Source: Rutpela maculata (Eukaryota > Arthropoda > Insecta > Coleoptera > Cerambycidae). From it: a stretch of DNA of 64,000 bases. Below the pieces are notes generated by a model. That model worked only from the letters and a program-made list of their open reading frames with translations, was not told the DNA's origin and did not search any database. Within the stretch, counting starts at the first letter, position 1. Each line of letters opens with the position of its first letter. A program made the translations under genes and the position numbers. The stretch is from positions 184,822,301 to 184,886,300 of the forward strand of contig OW386285.2 of assembly GCA_936432065.2 (NCBI GenBank), read 5' to 3'. Positions 31,777 through 43,112 of this stretch are shown piece after piece.

Positions 31777-32905
31777 TTGTTAAAGGACCCCGCACATTTC
31801 TTATGGAAATGGGGTTTCGGTGAATTTTTTTGAAATTCAGGGAAAATGTAGGTCATGCCATGCTGATCGAAAGTCTCAATGGACACAACTCACAGATATG
31901 CGATTTTCATGGTGTAATTGACGTCCAAAGGTCATTTATAGGTCTATAGCAATTTTTTTATAGCTTTTTTAGTTTAAATAGACTAGTTTTATGTACTACA
32001 TGTTTCTTAACATCAGTAAATCGTGAAATGAACACAGTTGTATGTGCTAAAATGAATTTTGAGATATACTTTTCTGTATAGAACTTACTAGCAATCAGCA
32101 CAATCTAGCAATAAAAATCAAAAACATGCACGCAGCAGGTGTTCGTGTGTTCGTTTATATGTATATAAGTGTGTGTGTAGTGTTAGGAGGGGAGTTTGGT
32201 AAGTATATTTACATAAGATCTATGTTTTTCATTAATACCGCCCGTCTTAGTGTTACCCAATGTGCACCACAAGGAGGTTACGGAGATTGGCACCTCATGT
32301 GGCCCTGAAAAGGTCGGTTGTTGGCGGTATTAATGAAAAAGATACATTTTACGTAAAAGTACTTATCAAACTCCCCTCCTAACACTACACACAAACACAC
32401 ACACATACACACTGCTGCGTGCTTGTTTTTGACTTTTTATTGCTAGATTGTGCTGATTGCACTAGTAAGTTCTATACAGAAAAGCCTATACGGATATCTC
32501 ATTTTTGCACATACAACTATGTTCAAATCACTATTTACTGATAGTAAGAAACATCTAGTACATAAAAGTAGTCTATTTAAAATAAAAAAGCTATAAGAAA
32601 ATTGCTATAGACCAGGTACTCAAAAAAATGTCGGCATCTTTGGCTTTGCGATGAGACGTGTTTGATTGGTCAAATGCGCTGACATTTTTTGAGTGCCTGT
32701 TAAATCTGTGGTCAACTGTTTTTTTTTTACTTTAGTCGCAAATACTCACCTTTGGATGTCAATTACACCATGAAAATGGCATTTCTGAGAGTTGTGTCCA
32801 TTGAGACTTTTGATCAGCATGGCATGACTTACATTTTCCCTAAATTTCAAAAAAATTCACCGAAACCCCATTTCCATAAGAAAGGTGTGGGGCCCTTTGA
32901 AAAAA
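31777..32905. repeat. 1.1-kb imperfect palindrome
   Basis: Left arm 31777-32242 and right arm 32323-32905 are inverted complements over most of their length, with an 80-bp loop. Matched blocks include TTTCTTATGGAAATGGGGTT, CATGCCATGCTGATC, GTGTAATTGAC, TTCTATACAG, TAGGAGGGGAGTTTG and CATTAATACCGCC. The right arm carries about 130 bp extra (near 32612-32740). Lies directly after the PKN exon, in the presumed intron. No coding sequence. Confidence 0.8.
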
Positions 32906-33522
32906 TGCCTTGCTTCTAAAAATATATGCTTAAGAGTGTACAATGCCCTATGTTTTTACACGGGAAACTTTGTGATTTTTTTTCAAAGCTCCTTGTCTCA
33001 CAACAAAATAATTTAAAACGACATAATGATTTAGAAGTATGCTATGCGCAAAATATGATTTTTGTTGTTTTAAATAAATCATGCGTTTGTCTAAAAACTA
33101 CGAAAAACGAAATAAATGTAGTTCATTCATAGTTTCATAGATGGCGATGCCATAACAATTCACATCTGAGAAATGGGCTACAAGTATTTCATTTAATTTA
33201 GGTTCCAACAGTAAATATATCAAATATCTAAAAGAAGCAAAATATTTTTCTACATCATAAAATATGTTTTCTGTATTTTTTATGCAATGCATTTAGTAAT
33301 AAAAAGACTAAAACGAAATATATAGGTAATTCTCTAGCCACGCCTACTTCCTTGTCATTTGCGATTCGACCAACATATACTTGCCAACATTTTCAATGGA
33401 CGCTTTATGTTTAAAAATGCAGCTGTCTAGAGAATATTATATAGCGGAGCGGTTCTGGTTTTGAAATGAAACTAATTTCTTTTAATTTTTTTTTTTTGAG
33501 AGTTCGGTTACACGGATTCTCA
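32906..33522. other. anonymous non-coding DNA
   Basis: About 600 bp, AT-rich, with no recognised exon or repeat; precedes the tail of LINE J. Confidence 0.5.
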
Positions 33523-35270
33523 TTTATTTATTTATTTATTTATTCAATACATTTGTCCAACAATATAAAAATTAATTACAAGTGCCCTACATGTTTATAT
33601 TATTTTAACATTAACATTATGGGACGCTGCAATTCTTAAGAGAAGTATGAATTGTATTGACCGTGCAGTTGAATATATCACAAGTATCACAAATTGAATT
33701 GTAGTTAGCGCAAATATCGAATATAGGAGACTTCAGAATTATATTGGTTCGTGCCGGTTGACAATAAAATGTGAGAGGGTTGCGACTGGCGGCTCTTGAA
33801 ACCAAAAAGTTCAACTGGCTTAGTACAGGAGGGCAGTCAACCCTGTTGTGTATGAGCAAATACAGGAATTTTACAGCATAAAATTGCCTTCTAAATTGTA
33901 ATGAGTCGAAGTTGAACCTATTTAACAGATAAGTCTGGTCGCAGCCTTTGTTTGGATATCTACCATCAGTGCGGAAGCAGAGTAGTTTTGAGAATTTTCT
34001 AAGAACGGACTCGATTAATTTGACTTGATAATCATAGATGGGGCTCCAAATAAGTGAGCAGTACTCAAGTTTAGACTGAATATAGCAATAAAATAGTTTG
34101 ATTAAGACGCCATTGTCCCGGAAGTCTTGACTTAGTCTTAAAATAAACCATAAGGTTTTCATAGACAAGGAAACCGTTAACTCGATATGCTTGGCAAATG
34201 ATAATTTGTTATGGAAGAATACTCCTAGATCTCTGGTTGAGTCGGTACGGGACAAAGACTGTGTGTCGATATGATAGTCGTATTCAATGAGTTCATCTTT
34301 TCGTGAGTAAGTTACAACCTTGCATTTGGTTATATTTAAAGCAAGGGAGTTTAAATGACACCACTGTGCTAATTTAGTCCCCTTTGTAGCATATGACAGT
34401 CGTCTATGGAGTTTATTGACGCAAAGATTTTTAGGTCATCTGCGAAAAAAAGCTTTTTGCAGCAAAGAGTGTCATTGAGATCGTTGACAAAAAGAGCAAA
34501 AAATAGCGGACCTAAATTGGAACCCTGTGGTACCTCTGATGTTACGGTATATGAGTTAGAAGTAAAACCATTGTAAGCGACATAATTAAGGCGGTTTGTC
34601 AGGTACGAAGAGAAGAACTGAACAAGAGTGGTAGAGCAGCCGTACAGTCGAAGTTTGGATAGTAATAGGCAATGATCAATGCGATCAAATGCCTTGGAGA
34701 AGTCCGTATATATCACATCCACCTGACCTCGTATGTCAATGATATCGGAGAGATATTGAGTAAAACATAATAGGTTAGTAGTAGTTAAGCGTTTTTCCAT
34801 GAAGCCATGTTGGTCCACAGAAATGATATTTTTAACAAGGGGGTAGATGTGATTATACAAGGACATCTCAAAGACCTTCGCAAAGTTGCACAATAATGTA
34901 ATTTGTCTGTAATTAGCAATTTCAGAGGAATCTCCCTGTTTTAGGATGGGGCAACCCTAGCTTTTTTCCATATGTCTGGGAAGGTACCTAACTTAAGAGA
35001 TAGGTTAAATAATATTCTCAACGGTTGGCAGAGTACATAAGCACAATCTCTGATAAGGAAGCTAGGAATGCCGTCTGGTCCACTTGTCATTTTATTCTTC
35101 AACTTTTTTATAGAATCGGTTATTTCCTCCTCAGATAAATTGATTATATTTAAACTTGGCATGTTAACGTCAATATTGTGATCGATGTCAATGGTGTCAT
35201 TAGGTTCAGAGTGAGGAAAAGCTTGCTCAAAGAGTCGACTAAAGGCTTCAACAATGTTATCATGTTATCA
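33523..35270 (-). mobile_element. LINE J (non-LTR), 5'-truncated, (AAAT)n tail
   Basis: Minus-strand RT and C-terminal region with a 3' tail of AAAT units, seen as TTTA repeats at 33523-33545. Its family differs from F/G/H: the RT has EVPQGSNLGP and FFADDLKIF, and the C-terminus has the pattern SLIWSPIYDYQ...IESVLRKF...RRQFYAVKFLYLL. It resembles LINE K next door. Clade not assigned. Confidence 0.75.
33617..35162 (-). pseudogene. LINE J RT, in three frame segments
   Basis: Segments 35162-34941 (EEEITDSIKKLKNKMTSGPD, PSFLIRDCA), 34893-34369 (HGFMEKRLTTTNLL, YTDFSKAFDRIDH, EVPQGSNLGP, FADDLKIF) and 34255-33617 (RDLGVFFHNKLSF, LEYCSLIWSP, RTDGRYP) are consecutive parts of one ORF2, separated by small frame breaks near 34920 and 34310. 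Catalytic aspartates are present. The endonuclease is missing because the copy is 5'-truncated near 35270. Confidence 0.75.
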
Positions 35271-35555
35271 AGTTAGTTCAGCTTAATTACACGTGGTGGG
35301 GGAAGAATTCGCATTTAAAATTCGCAAAAGCAAAATTTTCCACAATAATTTTGTTATTATTGACTTGACGAAAGAAAAGTTAAATTAAAAATTGAAGATC
35401 TCGCGAAAGCGCATAATCTGGTAATCTGCTAATTTTTTCAAATCGGTAGGTACCTTTTCGTGAAAATTTTTTTTTAAATACCTACCAAGTTTTTTGCCAT
35501 AACACTAATATACAAAAAGTAATTCCTTAATTTTTGGAGAAAAAAAAGAAATAGA

Positions 35556-37262
35556 TATTTATTTATTTATTTATTTATTCGTTTGTATCATCAGTACATA
35601 TGACCAATTACAGATACACTTAAAAAAAAGACTGCATGAAAGCATATGTATGCAGACACATCTACACACATACATAATCATATAAACATACATATAAAAT
35701 TGCCTTAACCTAATAACGCACACACATGAAATACATTACATTTAGCTAGCATTTTCAAGATGATTTATTACATCATGTTTAAGACTAAATAAACTAGTGC
35801 TGAAAGGGTCAACATTGCTTGTATACATATTGACCAATGAAGACATTCTAAACAGTGGACTGTTTTTGTACAAATTTGTCCTGGGAACATTTAAATAAAA
35901 TAGGTTATTATTTCTTGTTATTATTGACGTACCTATTCTAAATGGAAGCTGAGCAAGGAAGTTTGTGTTGTCAATTAAACCTTTTATTAATTTGAATACA
36001 AACATTATACACGCTACATATTTTCTAAATTCCCAGCTTTTATAATTAAAAATGTTTCTCAACTCTTCCTGATATCATAACCTCTGGGTGGATAACTGCC
36101 GTATGCCTTAAAATATAGAAACTTTAGAAATTTTCTATATACATTTTCTAGTGCATTTATTTTTACTCCATACTGGGGGCACCACACAATACAGGCATAT
36201 TCCAGTTTAGGAATAATGAATGCATTGTATAGCGCTTTTATTGCATCAATGTTATTGAAACCTCGAACTTCTTATTACAAAGCCTAACATCTTATATGAT
36301 TCACTGACAACTTTATCAATGTGTTCTGTAAAGTTTAGTTTTTCATCCAGTACTACACCTAGATCCTTCTGAGACTTCTTTCTAGTAAGTGCATGATTGT
36401 TCAGTACATAGTCAAATATAATCACTTCCTTCTTACAGGAAAAAGACATTACAAAACATTTTTGAATATTAATAGTGAATTTATAATCTAAACACCATTG
36501 AGCTCTATTATTTAACTTAGTCTGTAAAGCACTACAATCATCAGTGTCATTTATACTTTGAAATAACTTGAAATCATTGACATAGATCAGCCCTTGTGCT
36601 TCTCCTAAGTTGCAACCTAAGCCATTTATTACTGCTAAGAATAACAAAAGACCCAGGTTGGATCCCTGAGGGACCGATATTGGTGTGTATCGAAACGATC
36701 TATATCCTTTGATTTCAACATATTGCTCTCTATTTAGTAAGTATGAAGTTATTAATATTATAATATTCTCATCAACCTCAAGCTGAATTAATGCCTGAAC
36801 TACTTCATTATGACAAACTCTGTCAAAAGCCTTTTCCAGGTCTGTAAAGATAACATTCACCTGTTGACCATGTCTGAAAGCTTCATGCACATACTGAGTG
36901 AAGTTCAAAAGATTTGTAACTGTAGAACGCTTGGGAAGGTTGCATTAAAATTTTTCCCGATATTTGTTCAAATATTCTTTCATAAATTATTATTTCAAAC
37001 AACTTTGTTAAACTAGAGCCAATACATATTGTTCTATAATTTGTTATATCTGTCTTAGAACCAGACTTAAAAATTGGAATGACTTTACTCAGCTTCCATT
37101 TATCTGGGAACTGGCAATTAACAAGACAACTGTTGAATATGTGTACTAGAGGACACAATAAAGCAGAAGCACACCCTTTTATTATGTAAGAAGGAATACC
37201 ATCTGGTCCCACTGATCTGCCTACTTTAAGCTTTTTAATAGCAACACTGACCTCTTCACCAG
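35556..37262 (-). pseudogene. LINE K (non-LTR) RT with mutated catalytic motif
   Basis: Same family as LINE J, with the same AAAT tail (35556-35580). Segments 37212-36883 (GPDGIPSYIIKGCA, FPDKWKLSKVIPIFKSGS, NYRTICIGSS), 36908-36252 (FTDLEKAFDRVCH, SVPQGSNLG) and 36062-35742 (C-terminal region) cover the RT and C-terminus. Where LINE J has FADD, this copy reads YVND, so the first catalytic aspartate is replaced by asparagine. Frame breaks near 36900 and between 36252 and 36062. 5'-truncated near 37262. Confidence 0.72.
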
Positions 37263-37264
37263 TT

Positions 37265-38413
37265 TATACTTTATTATTATTATACTTTACTTTGCAAAAT
37301 TACAAATGTACTTTAATTACAAATTACAAATTAATCACAAATTACAATTAAAATTATTACAACAATTACATTAAAATTATTACAATTACAATTACCATTA
37401 TTACAATTAATTACGATAATTATTTATTATTTTTTTTTTATCAAGCACCTAGATGTTAGAAACATCTGTATGTGCTTACATTCTGTTTTTAGTCAAGCAT
37501 TGAAAAGTTGGCAATAATAATGCTTCAGGTCTCAGATAAATTATAAGTTATTACACGTCTCAACATTAGAGTCACCTATATAAGTATGAAAACATATCTA
37601 TATCATAAGCTTGTGAAATTTTTCATAATTTTTTTGAATGAACTGTTTACTTTTGCTATTAAAGCATTTCTTGATTTTTATCTGTTTGATTTCATTAGGT
37701 AGTATATTATAGAACTTAGGAGCTAAATAGTCCATGAATTTTAAGTTTATTGTTTTCCGATTAGCGGGTAAGATTATTTGTCTATTTGTGTTGCCTCTAG
37801 TTTGATGCTGATGGCTAATAAAGTTTTTTAGTCTTTCTGATTTATGAATAAAAGAACAAACTGAGAGAATATATAAAGTATTTATGTTGCAAATGTCTTC
37901 ATTATAAAGTGTATTCGTGGGACACAACCAAGTCTTATGAAACATTATTTTTAATATTGAGTTTTGTATGACAGTTAGAGATTGCAGTTTACATTTATAT
38001 GTTCCTCCCCATACAATTATTCCATACCTTAATAATGATTCTATCAGCGATTTGTATACTAGTGTGATTAATTTGATGTTTAGGAATTCTCTTAAAATAT
38101 AAAATTTATGTATTAGTTTACGTATTTTGTTAGTTAGATAATTAATATGTTCACCCCATTTTAGATGTTGATCTATAATGATTCCAAGATATTTGGTATT
38201 GTCCACAGCTATAATTTCATTAGTAGGATCATTATCTAATGCTATGCTACTGAAATTAGGCCTATTTGTGTTTTTTAGAGAAATTAGTTTTTTTAATGTT
38301 GAGAGATAATTTAAAAGTGTCTAACCATTTTTTTACTAAATTACATCCTTGTATGACCTTTTCCTTGGTTTCATCCCAAGTGTTACCAGTAAAAATAAGC
38401 GCAGTATAGTCAG
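37265..38413 (-). mobile_element. LINE E, 3' half
   Basis: Minus strand begins at 38413 with YADYTALIFTG, the equivalent of the YADD motif, which LINE E lacks at its 40078 break. It continues through NTKYLGIIIDQHLKW (38206-37598) to a 3' UTR and an ATA-repeat end (37265-37285). With 40078-42222 it makes one element split by LINE D. The motif has D to Y at its second aspartate. The UTR at 37290-37440 is a low-complexity ATTACAA tract. Confidence 0.75.
37598..38206 (-). pseudogene. LINE E ORF2 C-terminal region
   Basis: 202 codons of post-RT sequence: NTKYLGIIIDQHLKWGEHIN, then SLLRYGIIVWGG, LTVIQNSILKIMFHK, HQTRGNTNRQI, APKFYNILPNEIKQIK. This is the usual Jockey-like C-terminus and probably ends at the true stop (37600-37598). 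Upstream sequence to 38413 continues it in another frame after a frameshift near 38290. Confidence 0.7.
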
Positions 38414-38417
38414 CATA

Positions 38418-38479
<62 letters not shown>
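38414..38479. repeat. (TA)n microsatellite, tail of LINE D
   Basis: About 30 uninterrupted TA units directly after AATAAAGGATAT on the minus strand, so it is most simply the 3' tail of LINE D. Confidence 0.85.
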
Positions 38480-38481
<2 letters not shown>

Positions 38482-40077
38482 TTTATTTAGCCAAAAGACT
38501 AATACATCATGAATACACAGAAACATCATATAGATATAAAACAATATATATATATATATATAAAACAAATCGTCAGACAGACAAATTTTACACGTCACAC
38601 TATAAAATTTCACAATGAGCATCTAGAATAACAATAGTAGTACAGCAACCGATATCCCATCAAGATTAAGACAGTTAATTCAGTTTTTAATTGGGAGGTT
38701 TGACAAACTATACAAGCAGCTACTCATCCAACAAATACTTTTTAAGTCGACTTTTGAATATATTTAATGTGGGACTGTTACTAATACTTAGTGGCAGATT
38801 ATTATATTCACTTAATCCCTTATAGAATAAACTATTTTGGGTTGATTTTTTCCTGTATGTTTGCAAGTGAAAGTTTAGATTGTTTCTAGTATTATAACTA
38901 TGAATATCTGTATTATAAACTAACTTATCCTGCAGATATATTTAATTTTATATATAAACACCATAGTGAAAAATGTTACATAATTTTTTACAGAAAGCCA
39001 TCCTAGTGTATTTAACATAAATCTAATAGGTGTCAATCTACAGCAACCTAAAATTATTCTCATACTTCTGTTTTGAAGCTTTTGAAGTCTATCCATTTCA
39101 TTTTTATTTAAGAGGTATAGAATTGAAGAACAATAATTAAAATGGGGCAATATGCATGTATTATATATTGTAAGTCTGGTCCAGTAGCTCAAATAACCAC
39201 TGCATCTGCTTAAAAAATTTATTTTGAATCCTATCGTCTTACATATATATTTAGTGTGATCTTTAAATGATAATTGGTTGTCAATAATTACTCCCAGATA
39301 TTTAATTTTTGTAACTCTCTCAATTTCATCTGTACCAATATGAATTACGCGTCTATTTATTAAATTTACTCCCGTTCCAATAAGCATCCACTTAGTTTTT
39401 TGTGAATTAACCTTGAGTAGATTAATACAGCAGTACCTGTTAACGTTTTCTAGTGTGTTATTTATTATTGTGAAACAATCACTACTATTTACACTACTAA
39501 CATAGATTAGGGTGTCATCAGCAAATAAATGTATTTTACAATTATCTATAACCTCCACTATGTCATTTATATACACCAAAAATAATAGCGGCCCCAATAC
39601 GCTGCCTTGCGGTATTCCAGTATTATTACTTATTTCAGAAGATGTTATATTATTTAATTTTAATTTCTGCCATCTATTATCCAAATAGTCAGTCAACCAT
39701 AGTAATGCAATACCATCAATACCTATATTTTCTAATTTTATTAACAGCCTTGCTCTATCTATCGTCTCAAACGCACGTTGCAAGTCTAGAAATACTGCAA
39801 GGGTAACTTGATTTTTTTCCAGACTTAATTTCCATTCATGCAACACACATTGTACGGCTGTATCACAACTGTGTTTGCTACGAAAACCAGATTGGAAGCT
39901 TGTTAATACTTTATTTTTTTCCAAGAAAGCTACTAGTTGTTCACAGACTACTTTTTCAAGAATTTTCCCCATTGCATTTATCAGGTTAATTGGTCGCAGA
40001 TCACTAGCTTTTATTGAATTTGGAATCTTTGGAACAGGTATAATAGTAGTAACTTTAATATCCATCGGTACTTTACC
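38480..40077 (-). mobile_element. LINE D (Jockey-like), 5'-truncated, nested in LINE E
   Basis: Minus strand from RT motif 1 (VTTIIPVPKIP near residue 137 of the fused frame) to a 3' UTR and a TA tail. The two flanks (40078 upward and 38413 downward) are successive parts of another LINE's RT, so D inserted into E. RT motifs: DLQRAFETID, GIPQGSVLGP, FADD. Confidence 0.78.
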
Positions 40078-40455
40078 TATGACCTTACCTTCAATCTTGA
40101 TGTTCAATAATGAGTTTATGTATGTAATAAAAAGAATTGGTCCAAGAATAGTGCCTTGCGGCATGCCAATTTTTATTCTTTGAGGATTACTGAGAGTATT
40201 ATTTACTTTTATATACTGATTACGGTCCTTTAGGTAGGACTTGAAGACATCCAACACCATTCCCCGAACTCCATAATGTGACAATACATCTAGGAGTTTT
40301 TGGTGAGGGATGGTGTCAAAAGCCTTCGCAAGATCGCTAAATACCGCTATGCATTTTTTACTATCATTTAGGTTACTTGTAATTTCAGAAGTAAGAGTAT
40401 ACATTGCATCAGCTGTACTTACGTTTTCAGTAAAACCGAATTGATTGGAAGACAA
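38920..40455 (-). CDS. fused RT frame (LINE E upstream, LINE D downstream)
   Basis: 511 open codons. Residues 1-126 are the RT of LINE E (QFGFTENVSTADAM, FSDLAKAFDTIPH near 40, GMPQGTILGP near 98, ending KIEGKVI). From about 127 the frame passes without a break into the RT of LINE D (TIIPVPKIP, LRPINLINAMGKILEKVV, SGFRSKHSCDTAV, FLDLQRAFETIDR near 220, GIPQGSVLGP near 281, FADD near 312) and its C-terminal region. The join is in frame by chance or recombination. D's RT core looks intact, so the D part may be recent. It stops at 38920, in what would be the C-terminal region. Confidence 0.75.
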   Translation of the reverse strand: MSSNQFGFTENVSTADAMYTLTSEITSNLNDSKKCIAVFSDLAKAFDTIPHQKLLDVLSHYGVRGMVLDVFKSYLKDRNQYIKVNNTLSNPQRIKIGMPQGTILGPILFITYINSLLNIKIEGKVIGKVPMDIKVTTIIPVPKIPNSIKASDLRPINLINAMGKILEKVVCEQLVAFLEKNKVLTSFQSGFRSKHSCDTAVQCVLHEWKLSLEKNQVTLAVFLDLQRAFETIDRARLLIKLENIGIDGIALLWLTDYLDNRWQKLKLNNITSSEISNNTGIPQGSVLGPLLFLVYINDIVEVIDNCKIHLFADDTLIYVSSVNSSDCFTIINNTLENVNRYCCINLLKVNSQKTKWMLIGTGVNLINRRVIHIGTDEIERVTKIKYLGVIIDNQLSFKDHTKYICKTIGFKINFLSRCSGYLSYWTRLTIYNTCILPHFNYCSSILYLLNKNEMDRLQKLQNRSMRIILGCCRLTPIRFMLNTLGWLSVKNYVTFFTMVFIYKIKYICRIS

Positions 40456-42222
40456 AATGTTATTGCTTTTTCAAAACTGCGTTAATCTAGCTTTAAGACA
40501 TTTTTACAAAATTTTTGCAAAGTTGCTAATCAGGCTTATTGGGCGATAATTTTGTATTTTATTTTTATTACCAGCTTTAAAAATGGTTATTACAACAGAT
40601 TGCTTAAAGTAGTTTGGTACTTGACCTGTTTTAAAGATTAAATTAATAATATGGGCCATAGTTTTAGCAATTTCAGTGTGGGTTAATTTAATAAGTTTAG
40701 TTGACACTCCATCTATACCCGGAGCACTATCATTTTTTAAGGAGGAGATTTGATTTATAATTTCATTTTCCGTAAACGGTTTTAGAAACATTGAGTTAAT
40801 ATTATGGTAGTCGGGTATAAATGGATTTGGTGGAGCATTTATTTTCTTCTCCATATCAATTCCAATATTAATGAAATAGTTGTTGCTTAAAACAAAATGA
40901 TCCATTATAAGCTTTAATGTTATTTTCAAAAGATGAACGGTCTGCATATATCGACTTGAAATATGTTGCGAAAGCGTTACTAATGTTCTGTGGACCATGT
41001 ATAATTGTGCCATCAGCTGATATTGATTCTGGGATATCAACTGAACTTTTCTGGTGTTTAACATAGTCCCAAAAGAAATTGGGATTATCAGCTAATTCAT
41101 TCTGAACATTGATTAAATATTCTTGATATGCACATTGAATCTGATTTTTTACAATTTTTCTAATGTCAATATATTTCTGCTTCCATTCAGTATCACCTGA
41201 TTTGTTGTACTTAACTCTATACTGAGGTTTCTTTTTAATATTCTTAATAATTTCAATATTATACCATACAGGATATTTCTCTTTAGAATGCTTTGCTATT
41301 GGTACACAAATGTCAAACACGTTATAAATTTCACTATACAATCTATCAACTACTAAATTTACATCACAACTGTTATTATTGCTGCTGTCACAATTTTCAA
41401 AAATTTCCTGCCAATTAATGTCATGCATATGATTGTACAATAATGGCAAATTAGCTTTCTTAAAGTTGTAATGCTCAGACTCAACAAAATTTGACTCTCT
41501 CATTGAATTGTTGAGCTTGAAGGAGATACTTAGAGAAGAATGATATTCATCTTCTGGTAATAATGGGTCATATTCTCTATTAACTGCAGTTGATTCCAAA
41601 TTAGTTAAAACTAAATCTAATAAAACATTTTTACTGTTGACTACATAATTACATTGAGTAAAATCATTAAAAGCTAAAAAATTTGAAGACAGAAAAGTTT
41701 GAGACAGATTCATCAACAACACAATCAGTGAAGCTATTAATGTATCTTGAAATATTAAAATCCCCTACAATAACACACTGCTGACCAATCAACTGGTCTT
41801 CAATTTATTCAAATATATTCCTGAGATCCTCTTTATTATCACCAGGAGGAACGTAAATCACAACAAAATTAACAGTATTATCACCAAAATTTACTTTTAC
41901 ACACAAGACAGTCAACTACATCTTCAAATATATTTTCCTGTACTGCATGAAACTGTTTACTAATAGCTAGGAAAACGCCCCCTCCATCAGATTTATGTGT
42001 TAATTCAAAATCTCTATCCTTGCGGAATATGTTATAATTAGAACAAAATTCAGATGTAAAAATTGATGCATTCAACCAAGTTTCGGTCACTGCAATAAAA
42101 TCATAATCACTGGCGAGGAGAGCAATTTTTAACTTATCTAACTTAGTTTTGATTCCACGCATGTTTTGATAATAGAGGCTGTACAATTTCTTATCAATTT
42201 TTGGTTTCACAGTTATTATACT
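40078..42222 (-). mobile_element. LINE E (Jockey-like), 5' half
   Basis: Endonuclease, linker and RT first half on the minus strand, 5'-truncated at 42222 where a dispersed repeat starts. Continues at 38413 beyond the nested LINE D. Confidence 0.78.
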
Positions 42223-42261
42223 CTTCGCAAAAACAAAGAGTATATTGTATTTGATCGGCAC
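40504..42261 (-). pseudogene. LINE E ORF2: endonuclease, linker and RT fingers, frameshifted
   Basis: Segments 42261-41881 (LYSLYYQNMRGIKTKL, AVTETWLN, GGGVFLAI) and sequence to 41723 (VIVGDFN near 41775) form the AP endonuclease. 41722-40868 gives the endonuclease end (LLDLVLTN) and linker (HSKEKYPVWYN, FFWDYVKHQKSSVDIPE). 41064-40504 gives RT fingers (SSLKNDSAPGIDGVSTKL, VVITIFKAGNKNKIQNYRPISLIS). At least three frame breaks (near 41880, 40880 and 40500). The first dozen or so codons of the 42261 frame lie in the neighbouring repeat. Confidence 0.75.
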
Positions 42262-42500
42262 ATTTCTAAATCAGTAAATATCGCTCGTAGAGAAAAAATT
42301 TTCATATCATTATGTTAGTGAACGAATTCTGAACAACTTTCAAAATGTCCGTCTGTCCGTCCGTCCGTCACGTTTCTTGTAAGCATGATAACTTAAGAAA
42401 GAAAAGTCCGATTGTATTAAAATTTGGAAAGTACGTTAGCGTTAGCTAGAGGAAGAACCCTATTGTTTTTGAAAAAAATCAATCAGTAAATAAAAAAGTT
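42223..42500 (+). repeat. dispersed repeat family, copy 3
   Basis: Shares ACAAAGAGTATATTG, CAACTTTCAAAATGTCC, a (GTCC)n tract, ATAACTTAAGAAAGAAAAG and GTTAGCGTTAGCTAGAGGAAG with the copies at 815-1260 and 2900-3290. Confidence 0.6.
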
Positions 42501-42696
42501 ATTAATCATTTAAATAAAAAAAAAATTTTTTTCATAATTTCTGTCATTTGTATTTAAATAGAAATCTTGCGAAATGTTATTCCCTGTAATTTTGTTTTGT
42601 TTTTATATTTTACCAATATATATATTTCATAATAATGTATCTAATCCGTTGAAATATAATTCTTGAACGATATTTATTCAAGTTTTGTGGTAAGAT

Positions 42697-42735
42697 GAGA
42701 TAGCCCAAGTGCTAAAGCATTTGCCTTTCAAGCCA
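42697..42735 (+). other. tRNA-derived sequence, left half (interrupted)
   Basis: Contains an A-box-like TAGCCCAAGTGCTAAAGC (42710-42717 region) followed by TTGCCTTTCAAGCCA. The matching right half with B box is at 52476-52515. Probably a tRNA-derived SINE or decayed tRNA gene split by a LINE insertion; one D-loop base seems missing, so it is not a working tRNA. Confidence 0.5.
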
Positions 42736-43112
42736 GTGCGTAAAAAGTGACAGGAGAATAATTGTCGAATTTTTTCGTGTTTAAAAGCGCCCAGGGGTGT
42801 GATTAACCTTTTGGGGGCTGGTGTGTGGCCATACAGGCGAGAACAGAAGAAAGAAGGCGACTGGGTGAGCCTGTAATTAAAAATTAAGTTTTCTGACATT
42901 GACAATCACCCCGAATATATTGTAAAGAGTTTTCACAATACCACCCACTTCCGGTTTCATTACCAAAATTTTCAGTGAAACCGAACCTCAAAAATTTTCA
43001 GTGACAGCACCCATCAAAGTCAACAGTTTTTTCGTTTCAGAGACTTTTTCCCCCGACCGGTTTTGGTTGAAACCGGCCGAGGCTCAAAATTAAATCCAAA
43101 AGACATTTAATT

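Noticed and set aside
32126..32308. 60-codon plus-strand frame
   Set aside because: Lies within the palindrome arm and loop and has no conserved features.
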